A stretch of 64,000 nt of DNA from Bimuria novae-zelandiae CBS 107.79 (lineage: Eukaryota; Ascomycota; Dothideomycetes; Pleosporales; Didymosphaeriaceae), in NCBI GenBank assembly GCA_010015655.1, contig ML976674.1:656283-720282 (forward strand), in the 5' to 3' direction. The translations under genes and the position numbers were made by a program. The notes beneath the pieces were generated by a model. That model worked only from the letters and a program-made list of their open reading frames with translations. It was not told where the DNA came from and searched no databases. Of this stretch, positions 46,087 through 58,137 are shown piece after piece. Positions within the stretch are counted from its first letter, which is position 1. Each line of letters opens with the position of its first letter.

Positions 46087-47265
46087 CTACAAGCCATGCG
46101 TACACCGAGATGTACAAAGATTAGAGAAAAATCGATGATGCACCTCATCGTAGCGCTCCTTCTCCGCATCCGATAGCTTTGCTCGTTTGACTTCTCGCTG
46201 CTTGTTCTTCCACATCAGCCACGCCGTGAACGTACACACGAGCAGAAAGCCCGCAATGGTAAAAACCAAGCCTGTCGTGAGCCCTGTCGGATAACGCGGC
46301 GCCTCGTGTCTAATGAAAACATTAGCCGAGACGAAGTTGGCGCAGTTGCCAAAACCGGTCACCCAGGCCATGCCAACAGCGAGGTGCTTGCGGCCGCGCA
46401 GGTTGGCCGACAGCCAGCCCATTAAGATAGCCATCTGCAGAAATGTGCCAGCCGACATGAGAAAGAGAGCTAGGTAGCGGACGCCAGCCTGTGGTACATA
46501 GGCATGCTCGATACCCCAGCCGCATAGCTGGAGACAGATGGAGAAGAGCAGTACGATGGCGCGGCAGTTGTGCAGACGTGTACTTAGCCATGTGAGCGTG
46601 AAGGTGGAGACGATACCAGTGGCCCAGATCGGCATTGACATAAGTTGCGCAACTGTGCGCGTCCATCCCAGCTCAGTGAGGATAGTCGGTGCAAAGGCAG
46701 AGATGGACGAGGCCGTGATGTCGCAGCAGAAGAAGCAAAGGGTCGATACATGGATACGCCAATCCAGCAAGACTTTCCACAGTGCGATGCGGTCGGCGGG
46801 GCTGCCTTTTGTTTCGTCGCCGCGGGATTGTTCCAGCTTTTCGATCACGCGATCCCGCTCATGAGGTGTCAGGAACCAGGGCTGAGCCTGGTGAGGGAGG
46901 TTCAGGCAAAAGCTGATGATGAAGATGGAGATGAAGACGGTCATTACTAAGATATACGTCAATTCAAAATCACTGACCGGTCTGTGCCAACACTTACATA
47001 CTTCAATGATGAACACCCAGCGCCATCCTTGATATCCACCAGCGCCATCTATGTTCTGTATGGCATACGCGAGCAGACCAGAAAACAGCGGACCGGCCAG
47101 CGCAAAGTTGAAGAACCATGCAAACCGCAACGCCGCCTCTTTCTTTGTGTAGTAGACGGAAATAAGATAGGTCGCGCCAGCAGGCAGAGATGCTTCAAAA
47201 CACCCATCAAGAATCGAACGGCCAGGAGCCCACCATAGCTCTTTGTCACGCCCTGACACATCCCC

Positions 47266-47455
47266 TGTGAGAGCTAGTGATCCATACGCATAAGGAAGAA
47301 ATTGAGAATTGTACTTGTTGTTGTATTGGGTGAAGCTACGAACAGTAGGTATACATGAGTGGCTGTAAATAGCGCTAGTGTAGGATGGGTAGTCGCATTT
47401 TAACACAGGTGAGGCGCCACTGCAAGTGGGGAAAGGGAGACTCTAAACCGTGACA
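47266..47455 (-). repeat. 3' LTR of element G
   Basis: 190 bp; the less RIP-mutated copy (TGTGAGAG at its start). Confidence 0.85.
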
Positions 47456-47665
47456 CACCCCCCAGTTATCACCAAGTTAGCGAGTTGGTGATGACTGACC
47501 CTTATCTATAAGATTAATCACAAGCGACGTCTGGCTGTGGGGTAGTAGGCTATTATCTATTTAAATAGTTTAATAAGAACTCTTTAAGGCGTTATTAATG
47601 CGCTTTGCGACCTTTAGGTCCTTTTAAGCTTGTTTAACCTTGCGAACTCTAATAGGTGGTGGCGT

Positions 47666-47944
47666 CTAGTCTTTTAGTCGACTTAGATAATTTGGATTAA
47701 GTATGTAGCAATCGTGTAGAGCATGTGATAGCCCACAAATGCAAGGTTTCGCAATTCCAAGCTCAGCAACGGAGGTAGATAGGGTACCCACTTCGGCAGT
47801 CGAGGCAGCGCGGCGAGTGTACTTTGTCATCTTTTCGACGTAGGTAGGTAGGCTGGGTGGATTGGTACCGTTCATCTCATGTTCGTATACCTGATCAAGG
47901 CAGGTAGCAGCGTAGTTTGGGTGATGAGCTTGGCAGGCAATCAA
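47666..47944 (-). pseudogene. copia-type gag fragment of element G
   Basis: 92 open codons ending in a zinc knuckle CICGLSHALHDC (C-x-C-x(3)-H-x(4)-C) followed by YILNPNYLSR, as in fungal copia Gag proteins. Upstream frames (to about 48500) are interrupted by stops. Confidence 0.65.
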
Positions 47945-48554
47945 GAAATCCTCCTGAGGCCTGTATCCAGTCGTTTCTGGCAGGTTGATTGATTGGCATT
48001 GGGAAGTAATGTGTACCTAGTTAGCTATCTATTCGTCGAGTTTCTTTAGATTGCGTAGAGTAGTCTTTAGATTAGTGTATCTTGCTATTAAGTCGCGACT
48101 CTAATTAGCTGTAGACGGACAGAACTGCTTCTTAAGAGCGACAAGTTAATTATAAATAGTAGGTAGGTCCTAAATTAGGTAGAGATAACGCGTAGCAATA
48201 GACCTAGTAATCTTAGTATTTAGCTGTACTAGCGCTCTCTCCTGTTTCTGTTGCGTAATCTCTTCGAGTCTCCATTGGTCAACCTCCCATTAGTAGGACT
48301 CACGATCCTTAGGGGATAGGTCAGAGAGCTTAGAGGCTCTAGCCTTATAGTCAGTAAGCTAAGGCTTAGGATTGGCAGCCTCTAGGTCAGGTATGCTCTC
48401 CTTTGGTGTATCTGGATTAACGTATAGCCAGATCTTGTGATCCTTGGCGAAGTCTTTGCGGAGGAAGATCTAGTTAAACTAGTTATCTAGTTTATTAAGG
48501 ATAATAGTAACTTAGGTTACTACTAGTTCTGTAGCTATTGTGTGCGTAGGGCAG

Positions 48555-48750
48555 ACGTAATAATCGTGCGCTATAAGGGACGCGGTAATCATGCGCTATA
48601 AGGGGCGCGGTAATCGTGCGCTATAAGGGGCGCGGTAATTATATGGCTATAAGGGGCGCGGTAATTGTATAGCTATAAGGGGCCTAGTAATCGTGCGCTA
48701 TGAGGGACGCAGTAATCGTACGGCTATAAGGGGCCTAGTAATCGTATAAC
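48555..48750 (+). repeat. minisatellite of about 25-bp units
   Basis: About seven or eight imperfect copies of a unit like GCGGTAATCGTGCGCTATAA plus GGG, inside element G near its 5' LTR. Units vary at TG/TA positions. Confidence 0.75.
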
Positions 48751-48782
48751 AAGTATAGCAAAGATGCATCCGGGCTCATAAC

Positions 48783-48972
48783 TATAAGAGCTAGTGATCT
48801 ATACGCATAAGGAAGAAATTAAGAATTATACTTGTTATTGTATTAGGTGAAGCTACGAACAGTAGGTATACATAAGTGGCTGTAAACAGCGCTAGTGTAG
48901 GATGGGTAGTCGCATCTCAACACAGGTGAGGCGCCACTGCAAGTGGGGAAAGGGAGACTCCAAACCGTGACA
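48783..48972 (-). repeat. 5' LTR of element G
   Basis: 190 bp; starts TATAAGAG where the other copy has TGTGAGAG, typical RIP transitions. Confidence 0.85.
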
Positions 48973-49399
48973 TCCCCAGTACCCCTGAGGTCATATCGTT
49001 GGCTTGGGTAAAGATGGCTTTCGCGACAGACGTACCCAGAATAGCCATCTGGCCACCGAGAAGATAGCCAGGCCGAATGCGGTTCCATACCAAGAGTAGG
49101 TTGACCGGAATCTCGGCCAGCACAAACGGAATGTAGAACATGGCTAAAGCTACGTTATAGCCGTTCAAAGGCATGTTAAGTGCACCCTCCAAGCCATTTG
49201 GAGTTCCAACACCCAAGGCGCATGCATTTGCGATATAGGTGCGGTCTAGGAATAGGAGCATGTATAGAGTCCCGGTGATTGGTATCAACACCAAATCTCG
49301 CTTCCAAAGCAGCCTCCTGTCAGATGCAGAGTCATGCTCATCGGCAGTAACGGTTTTGTCCCTCTTTTCAGGATGGATTGGCTTGATGTGTTCGGCCAT

Positions 49400-49899
49400 C
49401 TTGAAATGCGGAAGTGAAAAAAAGACTCACGACGACTAAGCGCGCGTTTGGATAGAAGAGCGCACACGGGATTCCGCAATACCTAAGACATTTCTTAAGC
49501 ATGTGGTAGCACCTACTAATGAAAGTGGCGAGTAGTTCGCAAGGCGAAAGCAGTATATCGCCCGTCTTGCAGCGAGGGCCGGGCCGGGTTATCTACTCAA
49601 GTCGAGTCGTGCCAACGCCACCAGGCGCATGAAACGAAGAAAGGAGAAGTGCGTTGACTTGGCGAAGATTTATTGCAAAATGGCATGTTTGTTTGGATGG
49701 ATAAGCGACAGTGCAGGAACACAAACCCGTTGCCCATTTCTTCTACAAATGGTGGTGTGTCGAAAGCACGAGCGCGGTTAATATAGGTTTTTGGGCTTTG
49801 CGGTTGGTCGCGGTTATTAGAACGCAGTGTTCGTTATGATGTTCCTTGATCATATTGGTGTATGACTCGCTATCTCCGCGAATGACGTGTGATCCAGAC
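49400..49899. other. intergenic between monooxygenase and permease remnants
   Basis: About 500 bp, likely former promoter of the permease and 3' end of the monooxygenase. No further gene seen. Confidence 0.4.
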
Positions 49900-51176
49900 T
49901 TATTCCCTCCCCAAGGCCAACATCCTGTGGAATTCAAGCTCCGCTTTCTGAAGGTCGGCTAGAATATCGTGTTGCCAGATCCAGTGCACACTACAGTTGG
50001 CATCATCCACGATTTTCTCCATGTCGCAGCCAATCTCAGGGTGCCGCCAGAGTTTGATCATGCCAGCCGTTTGACTGGTCGTCACAACTTTCTGGGCCCG
50101 TGGTCGTCGCAGAGAATCGTATACTTGGAAAGCGAGCTCTAATTGTTCTGGCTCCTTGACCATGGCTAGCAGGTGAGTGAGGACTGCTGCATCCTCCAAA
50201 GCCTGCTCAGCCCCTGCTGCTTGATGTGGACTTGAGGCGTGCGCAGCATCGCCAAGCAAGCACACCCGACCGGTATAGTAGGTGGACGTTTCGGGATGAT
50301 GCCAGATTGGCCACCTGAGGAGCGGTACCCAGTCGAGAAGTTTTAGAAGCCGCTCGTCGAAGTCAGAAAGGTCAGCTTCCATCTCTTCCCTGGTGCAGGA
50401 AACTGCCGTATCACCTCGGACCCAGGGTTTTTTATCCTCAACAAAGAAGACAAGATTCACTTCTTTGCCTTTCGATATTGGGTAGGCAACAAGACCCCTC
50501 CCTTTTGTCATGAACCACTTGGCATCCCCAGCATGTTTCCCAAGGATCTCTTTTGCATCTTCCATGGGGATGATGCCTCGGTAGATATAAGTCCCGCAAT
50601 ACTTGGGTGGAATCTCCTCCGGTGAAAGGTCTCCTAGTACTGCATCTCGTGTGATTCCTTTCACGCCGTCACAGCCAATAAGGGCATCGGTAACAAGTTC
50701 ATCCCCGTCTTCAAAGGCGACGACAACCTTGTGATCCACCTGTCTAATGGATGCGGCACGTTTGCCAAAGACCACAACATCAGGCGGATAAATCTGGTCA
50801 TGATATCTAGAAGGTCTCTGCGGTGAGCACTACTTCTCGTGAAGTAAGGTGCACCCACGAGGCCACGGACCCAGCCTTTTTTCTCCCCAAAGCCGGGTTC
50901 GGCGTAAAGCGCGTCGAACATGCTATGCTTGAACTCGGGCTTTTCATTCCGGGTCGCCGCATTCTCGTATTCCTTGCGGAAGCGGGAGTCGATGAGGTTG
51001 ATCGCGTTCAACGCATTGGGTCCAAAGCCGACTCCTGCACCAACTGCAGAGAATGAATCAGCGGCCTCGTATATCTTCACGGATACACCGCGCATGAGGA
51101 GGCCGATAGCAAGGGCAAGACCACCGATTCCAGCCCCCAGTATCGTAATGGTGGGGGTAACGCTTGGAGTCCCCAT
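49900..51176 (-). pseudogene. FAD-dependent aromatic monooxygenase (salicylate hydroxylase-like), frameshifted
   Basis: The N-terminal part (51176 to about 50806) has the FAD-binding Rossmann motif ILGAGIGGLALAIGL and continues to HRRDLLDI. The rest, from HDQIYPPDVVVFGKR (about 50800) to 49900, is in another frame: the DG motif region ALIGCDGV, then CLLGDAAHASSPHQAAGAEQALEDA, the second FAD/ribityl motif. One missing base at about 50800-50806 separates the halves, and no plausible intron explains it. Joined length is about 425 residues, normal for group A flavin monooxygenases that hydroxylate aromatic acids using NAD(P)H. A sequencing error is possible; otherwise it is a recent pseudogene next to the broken permease. 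Confidence 0.85.
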
Positions 51177-51575
51177 TGCGATTTCGATTTTCCAGCGCTA
51201 CAACAAGCGGGCGCAACAGTGGGAAAGCCTTCGATGGCGTTGACAGTGGGAGAAAAAATGTCGTTTGCAGCGAACAGACGGGCGACGCCCGGGCGAAACC
51301 CCGTGCACGTGGACCGCCCGCGGACTGGTGTCAGCTTCCTGACGAACGCATGCTCTCCGCAGGTACATTACCCAGTCCTGAGAACCCATGTCCAAAGCCT
51401 AGGCGATGGAGGTTGTGTGGATGGATTTTAGCGCCGCAGGGTGCAGGATAAATCACGTGAGGTACAATGCCAAGACCATTGCATCATGGGAGCGGCGATT
51501 GGCCACACATTTGTTAACAGCCGCGCCGCCGAAACCAAGCCCTATCCATCAACTTCACCGCCCCCACACAACACC

Positions 51576-53584
51576 ATGGCGCAGCCTGCCGCCATGGATC
51601 GTCTCCCGTCAGAGCTGCTGCTACATATAACCAAATATCTCCGGGCTTCCGACATTGTGAGTGTCTCTCATCTACAGTGCTGTGCCACATGTTTTTTTAT
51701 CGCCGTGCTACACAGGACGGCCGCTTGGATAAGCCCTGCACGCCAGTCTCACGCCAGTTGCTTTGTAGTCGAGTGATGTTTCATACATCATATCGGCGAA
51801 GCGATTCAATACAGTGATCTCTTACTAATCTGTTTGTTAGACACACATCCGCAATCTGTGTCTGGTCTCGAAGAAGCTGTTGCCTCTCGCCCAGGAAGTG
51901 CTTTATGCGAACGCGACTCTTCCACTTGCTTGCAGTTGTCATCCTACTGTAAATTCTGCACTTCAGCTATTGCGAACGTTGCTCGAGAACCCATCGCTCG
52001 CCAAACATGTGAAGACTTTGCGATTCTCTGTGGTTCGGCGCAACGTCGGCCAGCTCTACGAAGCTGAATTTCCCAAGAAGAACTTTGATCTTGTCGGACT
52101 TCAAGAGCTTTGCTCGCGCAAGCTGACTGCTTTGGGCTTCATAGAAGGCCACCCTTGGTGGGCTTCGTTGAAGAACAACGTTGAATCGGCCTATGCCGGC
52201 TTGCTACTCTGTGTGCTTCCAAATCTGGTACGTACCAATCACGGAAACTGGGCAAAGATCCATTCCAAGCCTTTGACTAACTTCTTCTCTCCGTTTCTAG
52301 ACGAACCTACAATACACCCTCAAGGAACTCCATCGGGGATATGGTGTCATGGATCCTATCCCGGCTTTCTTCGGCACAACAGCTCCGCCCGCTGCTCTAG
52401 GAACCACCTTGGCAAAGACACTGCAGGAGCTCTGTATGACGGATCTGTCATTCTTACGCTCTATGACCTTCGAGAATTTGAAGGTCTTGAACATAACCTC
52501 CGTCACTGTACCCGTTCTTCTTCAGCTCAATGGTCCCAACACATTTCGCGGCACCAAAAATTTGTCAGAGCTGACGGTAGGGTAAGTACACGTTACCCAT
52601 GATAGACGAGACGCGAATCGACCGTGCCATAAAGATTTCTGGTCATTTGCTGAACGTTATAATTGCCTATTACAAACTGGCAGGAAATTGTCCGAGCATG
52701 GCCAAACTGTGGTTTTAGCCCTGGTTCTTCCGCTGACATTTTATTTTAGGATGTCGGTTTTTCTCATGGATAAAGCTTGCATCAGCGACATGACGGTCAG
52801 CTTTCGCGATCTTCTTGATGCTCTCGGATGCCACGCTTTGTCAAAACTCAAGATCAAGCTTGAGCACGAAACATATTGTGCGCTCCACATCCCTCCAGCT
52901 TTTGATATCCAGGTCTTGATGGATCAGCTATCATGCCTGAAGTTAACTCTTAGGGATCTCGAGATCGATCTGAATCCCTCTGATGAACCTGATGAATGGG
53001 CGTTTATTCTTGGCCACTGCGAGAACCCTGTCTCGTCCCTGACGCACTTCGCCAATATGGAATCGCTCAGGATCCCGCAGGACTTCCTCTTCACTACATT
53101 GGGAGATGATCCTCAGGCTCTACCCCATGACCTTCCGAAGAAGCTCCGGAGCCTTGAAATCGTGTGTCCCAACCGGGAAATACTTGCTTGGGCGAAGACT
53201 ATGCTAGTTACACCGCGTGAGTGTCGAGACCTGCACGAGATTATTCTCCGTTGCCGTCCCACAGTTCGAAGCTCGGCTTCTACTTTTACCAAGAAAGTGA
53301 AGCCAATGTGGCCAGCACTACTAGACAGCCACGGTATCACAGGCTACGTTCGCGAGTTTGATGTGCAGACCACTCAGAATCTGGTGGAGCTCTATTCGGA
53401 TGACCCGGGCGAAAGCGACGATGAAGAAGGCTGGGAAGACGATGACGAAAACCGCGATGAAGATGATGTTGATGGAAATGAAAATTCTGATCAAGACCCA
53501 GGAAACGAAAGCGATGAAGAAATGCCAGATCTGGAGCCTTTTCAAGATGCTATTGGCATGATCATCGACGATCTGGGATTGTGA
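51576..53584 (+). CDS. F-box protein, unknown target
   Basis: Four exons in consistent phase: 51576-51656, 51841-52227, 52301-52581, 52750-53584, giving 527 residues. The N-terminus holds an F-box split by intron 1: MDRLPSELLLHITKYLRASDI joined to THIRNLCLVSKKLLPLAQ. F-box proteins recruit substrates to SCF ubiquitin ligases via Skp1. The middle is leucine-rich with loose repeats (LKVLNITS, SLTHFANMESLRIP). The C-terminus has a long acidic stretch (DDEEGWEDDDENRDEDD) before a hydrophobic end. The start could be 51576 or 51594. The third intron could instead end at 52683, adding 22 hydrophobic codons; the acceptor at 52749 with a CTGAC branch motif looks better. No lesions seen. Confidence 0.78.
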
Positions 53585-55600
53585 GTTTGACGACCAGCTG
53601 AGCGCCACTCTGGTATTGATGTTCTGTGTTTTGGGGTGTTCACAGTCCTGATCAAAAGTCTCGACATCATCGCGCGTTACCTCCAGTCTGCAATACGAAG
53701 GCCACAGTCCTTGAGGGGTTTTTCCGTATCTGTGCAACGGTATACATTTTCATGGGACATACTTGCTTTGGAAGAAATGGTTTTAATGGTCTGAATGATT
53801 CTTCTTCTTGATGTGTCATATAGAATTAATGATTTCAGCCTGACTCGGCCCCAGTTTATGAGAGGTCACAGAGCAGGCTCCCAATCTGTCAACTTGGCAC
53901 GGATCACTTCTTAGTATGCATCAGCATGCATCAGTCACTCAGCTAGCCAGGAGACTGGACATCTGGATGTTGCACAAAATTGGTTTGTCGCTGCCAGTCA
54001 GCCGCTCAGCTTCGGCGCCCCGCAGTCTTATCGGTATGCCGCTTGTGGGGATTACCATGCGTATGCGACGCAGGCTTATCAGTGTGCTTATAATGTCTTG
54101 TTCGAGGCATTGGCCTTTTTGTTATGCGGCGTCTCACGAGCGCAGTGTGTGCCTACGATACAAAGGATATCGATGAAGTGTAGTGTAAGATGATCAAGTT
54201 GTCCACGAGGTCAGTTTGCCCCTCAAGCATCACTTGATATCGTAGTGCATATTGTGCTTGCTAGAGGCAATGGGTGCAGCCGCCGGACAACGTCTCAATA
54301 CAGTCAGCCTATGGATTGTCTGTCCCTGGCGCGGCACAGCCTACCCGTACATTTTCCTTCGCTTTATTTCAACACATGTTGTGGAGCTTGGCGCGGACTC
54401 CATATTTGAACGTTGCATTTGCCTCCATGACACCCGCTAGCATAAGCGCTTGCGCTTTGCCGGTACATGGCTTGTTTGGTGCGGACTTAGTAACTGAATC
54501 TAGCGGCCAGTCTGACGTTTTGTCCCTGCCGTAGCTTTAGAGACTAGTGATTAGCAACTGATCCAAGGTTTCACGCATCTCACCCAAAGCCGCATTCGAC
54601 TTGTAATTGTGAGCGGCAACATGCATATCCACAACCACAGCCTCCTACTACATCTGTAATTTCCACAATGCGTTGTTGAGGGTGTTCTACTCTCAATTAC
54701 GGTAAGCAAAGACATCTAAGTTCTCGTATTCGTAAGTCTTGGAAACATCCTGATGACGATGGCCATTCCACGCTACTGCAATGGAGACGTAGCAGTGCCG
54801 CATCATTGGCCTGAACTTTGTCGATACGCAGCTGCCCACATACCGACGTGCATTCTCAAGCACACCGTTGCGCACGATACGGTCCGCGTCCACCAAACGA
54901 GTCAACGACCAACCCCTCGCGTAAAGCCGAAAATTGGCTGTTACCTCTGGGATATTACACTTCCTGGAGTAACAAACTGCCTATTTCCTCTCGTTCTTAC
55001 TGTCAACTCTGAATTTTACACAGAGCCAAATCCCGTCCGACGCTATTCGTACTTTAGTGACCACAGGCTCTTTCGCTTAGTACTATCTCGATATATTCGG
55101 ACGCGCCCTAAGTTCTAGCAGACCATGTTTCTTACATCTCATTTAACGGTACTCGAAGTCCTTCTAGATTCAATACTGGAGCTCGCCTACCCAGACGCCG
55201 AAGTCTTGCGCAGCCAATCATCTCGCGTTCGTATTCCCGTCAGACGCATGACAGGGCGCCACACTCGGGTTCACTCTACCTAGTGACTTCGATGTGCCCC
55301 TCCATGCCATCGACTGACCTCCAACACGAATATGCACGATATATTGGTTGCTGCAAGATGTGCGCCTCATGGGCAATGCATGCACGTCAGACGTTACATT
55401 TCCGGGGGCCTGGAACTCTGCAGCCGCGGATGGGTTGACGCGCCCGTTGGGACGTTGCGGTGAGAGAGGAAATGGCAGCGGGTGGGCTGAAGTGAGATGG
55501 GGTGGGGTGCCGAGATACGATGACGGAGCTCAGCTAGTCTACTAAGCGGGTGTGCTGGTGGCGCAGTACTCCTTTTCTAGCAAAAGCATATTCTAGAAAA
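53585..55600. other. intergenic, no gene recognised
   Basis: About 2 kb of normal composition. Frames up to 121 codons (54753-55118) show no start context, domains or splice pattern that I can support. Confidence 0.4.
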
Positions 55601-55607
55601 TATAAAA
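55601..55607 (+). promoter_or_regulatory. TATA box candidate of galactose oxidase gene
   Basis: TATAAAA 80 nt upstream of the ATG at 55687. Confidence 0.45.
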
Positions 55608-55686
55608 TGAGCGGGGAAGTGCGGCCGTAGATGGGTCCGAATACGCTTCTTTGCATCTTATCTTTGTAGTATTCAGCACGTTCACT

Positions 55687-58137
55687 ATGACTATCTTCTT
55701 GTCACTCTTTTCAGTATGCTTATTTATTCGGGCCGTTGCTTCGGTGACGGCTCCCATCTTGAAAGCAGCATGGACGGCGACGGCGGACTCATTCCAGACG
55801 GGTAATGAGCCGCAGAAAGCTATCGATGCTAACATGAACACCTTCTGGCATTCGCAGTTCAATCCTTCTCCTGATGCGCTCCCTAATTGGCTCATCGTCG
55901 ACATGAAGTCCACCTACAACATCAACGGCGTCGCATATCTTCCACGCCAGGACGGAAATGCCAATGGCAGAGTCGGTGGCCATAAGATCGAAGTTAGCCT
56001 TGATGGGACGAACTGGAAGCTCGTGGCGACCGGAACCTATTTCAACGACGCGATTGTGAAGCGAACAACGTTCGTGACGAGACCAGCACGGTACGTCAGA
56101 CTCACAGCGACAACGGAGGCCCAAGGTACCGGTCTACAATGGACCTCTGTAGCCGAGTTCAATGTTTACCACGAGGTGGAGTATGAATACCTACCGCGAA
56201 CCGGGTGGACCGCCACAGCAGACAGTCAGGAAACCGCGGCTGAGAACGCACCCGTGAGCAATGCCATTGATGGTGACTTGACCACCTACTGGCATACCAA
56301 ATGGGGTGGCGGCGCCGCAGCACCTCTACCGCATTGGATCCAGATCGATGCTGGCGCTCAAGTTACTGCCACGGGACTGAGCTATCTTCCTCGAGGAAGC
56401 CCAGGTAATGGACGTATCGGACAGTTCAGTATTCAAGTCAGCAACGACGGCAGCACTTGGACACAAGTCGCCACGGGTGCATGGATCGACGATGAGGCCG
56501 AAAAGATCTCACTTTTCAGCGCGACCGCGCGGTACTGGCGGCTAAACGCCATCACCGAAGCTGGCAATCGCGGCCCATGGTCTACAGCACGAGAGATCAG
56601 ACTCGTCAGAGGGGAGATAGAGGTCGTCCCCGCAGCCCCTGCTGCATCAAAGGGACTGTGGATCAATACCGTCGATTTCCCTATTGTTCCTGTCGCAGTG
56701 GCAATGCTTCCGAACGGCAAAGTCCTGACATGGTCGTCGTATGCACGTGACACATTCGATGGGATGCATGGCTTCACCCAAACTGCAATTTTCGATCCCG
56801 TCACTGGAGAATCGACACAACGCATAGTGACCAATACGGCACACGATATGTTCTGCCCAGGCATATCGATGGACTTCAACGGCCGGATCATTGTAACGGG
56901 AGGCAGCGACGCTGCCAAAACCAGCATTTACGACCCTGCAACCGATTCGTGGATCGCTGCTCCGAATATGAATATAGCGCGAGGGTACCAAGCAACATCT
57001 ACCTGCTCTGATGGTCGAATATTTAACATTGGCGGTAGCTGGAGTGGGCCGAAGGGCGGCAAGAATGGCGAGATATACAGCCCGAGTGCTAATACCTGGA
57101 CACTGCAACCAGGCGCGCTTGTATCGCCGATGTTGACGGTGGATAAGCAAGATAACAATGGAATATATCGGGGTGATAACCATGGGTGGCTATTTTCATG
57201 GAGATCCAAGACTGTGTAAGTTTTTCCCGTATCCTTATGTAGGAAGCATTCGCTAACCTTTTCCACTTCAAGGTTCCAAGCGGGCCCCTCCAAGGCAATG
57301 AATTGGTACGACACGACCGGAGCTGGTACTACGACCGGTGCAGGTACCCGTGGAGATGACGCAGATGCAATGTGCGGAAACGCCGTGATGTACGACGCTG
57401 TCGCCGGCAAAATCCTCACTGCTGGCGGTTCCCAAGATTACGACGGCGACGACGCGCGCTCGAATGCGTATGTCATTACACTCGGAACACCGAAGACCAA
57501 CCCTCTAGTTACCAAGGTACCAAACATGGCCTTTGCACGAGGCTTTGCCAATGGCGTCGCGCTCCCGGATGGAACTGTCTTCGTCACCGGAGGTCAATCC
57601 TTTGTCAAACCATTCACTGATACCACCGCTATATTGATCCCGGAGCTATTTAACCCAGCAACCAACACATGGACACAGCTGAACCCAATGGCGATCCCTC
57701 GGACGTACCATTCAACTGCGATTCTCCTCCCGGATGCGACTGTCCTCCAAGGAGGAGGCGGTCTCTGCGGCGGCTGCGGTGTAAACCACTTCGACGCAGA
57801 AATATTTGTTCCACCTTATCTTCTCAACACTGATGGCACGCGTCGAACACGTCCAGTCATCAACACGGTAGCATCGACCGTAAAACTAGGGGCAACGCTC
57901 AGCATCACGACGAACTCCGCAGTGACACGCTTCGCAATGGTTCGGTTGGGAACTGCTACGCACACCGTAGACACAGACCAACGACGTATCCCGCTCACGC
58001 CCGCTGGAAGCGGTACCTCGTACACCGTGACGATACCCAGCGACGCAGGTGTCGCTCTACCCGGATATTGGTTTCTTTTCGCGCTCAACTCGGCGGGGAC
58101 TCCGAGTGTTTCCAAGATCATAAAGGTGACTCCGTAA
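55687..58137 (+). CDS. secreted galactose oxidase (AA5) with two F5/8C-type modules
   Basis: Two exons, 55687-57215 and 57273-58137, with a 57-nt intron (GTAAGT...TTCAAG); 797 residues. The signal peptide is MTIFLSLFSVCLFIRAVAS. Two tandem F5/8 type C (CBM32-like) modules follow, about residues 25-170 and 175-320, both with the W-T-A-T-A-D-S start. The kelch-type oxidase domain then runs to the end with an Ig-like tail. Active-site features are all present: Cys of DMFCPGIS and Tyr of RGYQATS (the thioether cofactor pair), Trp of GGSWSG, Tyr-His of RTYHSTAILLP, and His of THTVDTDQRR. It oxidises primary alcohols such as galactose C6 to aldehydes with release of H2O2. ATG 55687 was chosen because it begins the signal peptide. 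Confidence 0.92.

Larger units (their letters stand above)
47266..48972 (-). mobile_element. LTR element G, 1.7 kb, gag-only, non-autonomous
   Basis: Two 190-bp LTRs (47266-47455 and 48783-48972), TGTGAGAG... to ...GTGACA, are flanked by an exact TCCCC duplication (47261-47265 and 48973-48977). A purine tract (reverse complement of CACCCCCCAG) inside the left LTR sets minus orientation. Only a gag-like frame is present, with no protease, integrase or RT, so it must have been mobilised by another copia element. It lies in the permease coding sequence. RIP is moderate. Confidence 0.88.
46087..49399 (-). pseudogene. MFS anion/nicotinate-type permease (Dal5/Tna1-like), disrupted by LTR element G
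   Basis: Exon 1 is 49399-49036 (MAEHIKPIHPEKRD, LDRTYIANACALGVGTPNGL). Intron 48985-49035 (GTACGT...CTCAG) joins it to a segment starting GVLGM, which is cut at 48973 by the LTR element and resumes at 47265 with CQGVTKSYGGLLAVRFLMGV. A one-base loss in a T run near 47197 then shifts frame before EASLPAGATYLISVYYTKKE. A second intron (46947-46997, GTAAGT...TTAG) follows, then the C-terminal spans to 46087. The family imports small organic anions such as allantoate or nicotinate at the plasma membrane. Insertion plus frameshift make this a double knock-out. The FAD monooxygenase lies just upstream on the same strand. Confidence 0.85.

Noticed and set aside
48555..48750. Possible CRISPR array
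   Set aside because: Regular short repeats, but units are contiguous without unique spacers and lie inside a eukaryotic LTR element; it is a minisatellite.
54753..55118. 121-codon plus-strand ORF
   Set aside because: No start context, domain or intron pattern; composition like surrounding intergenic DNA.
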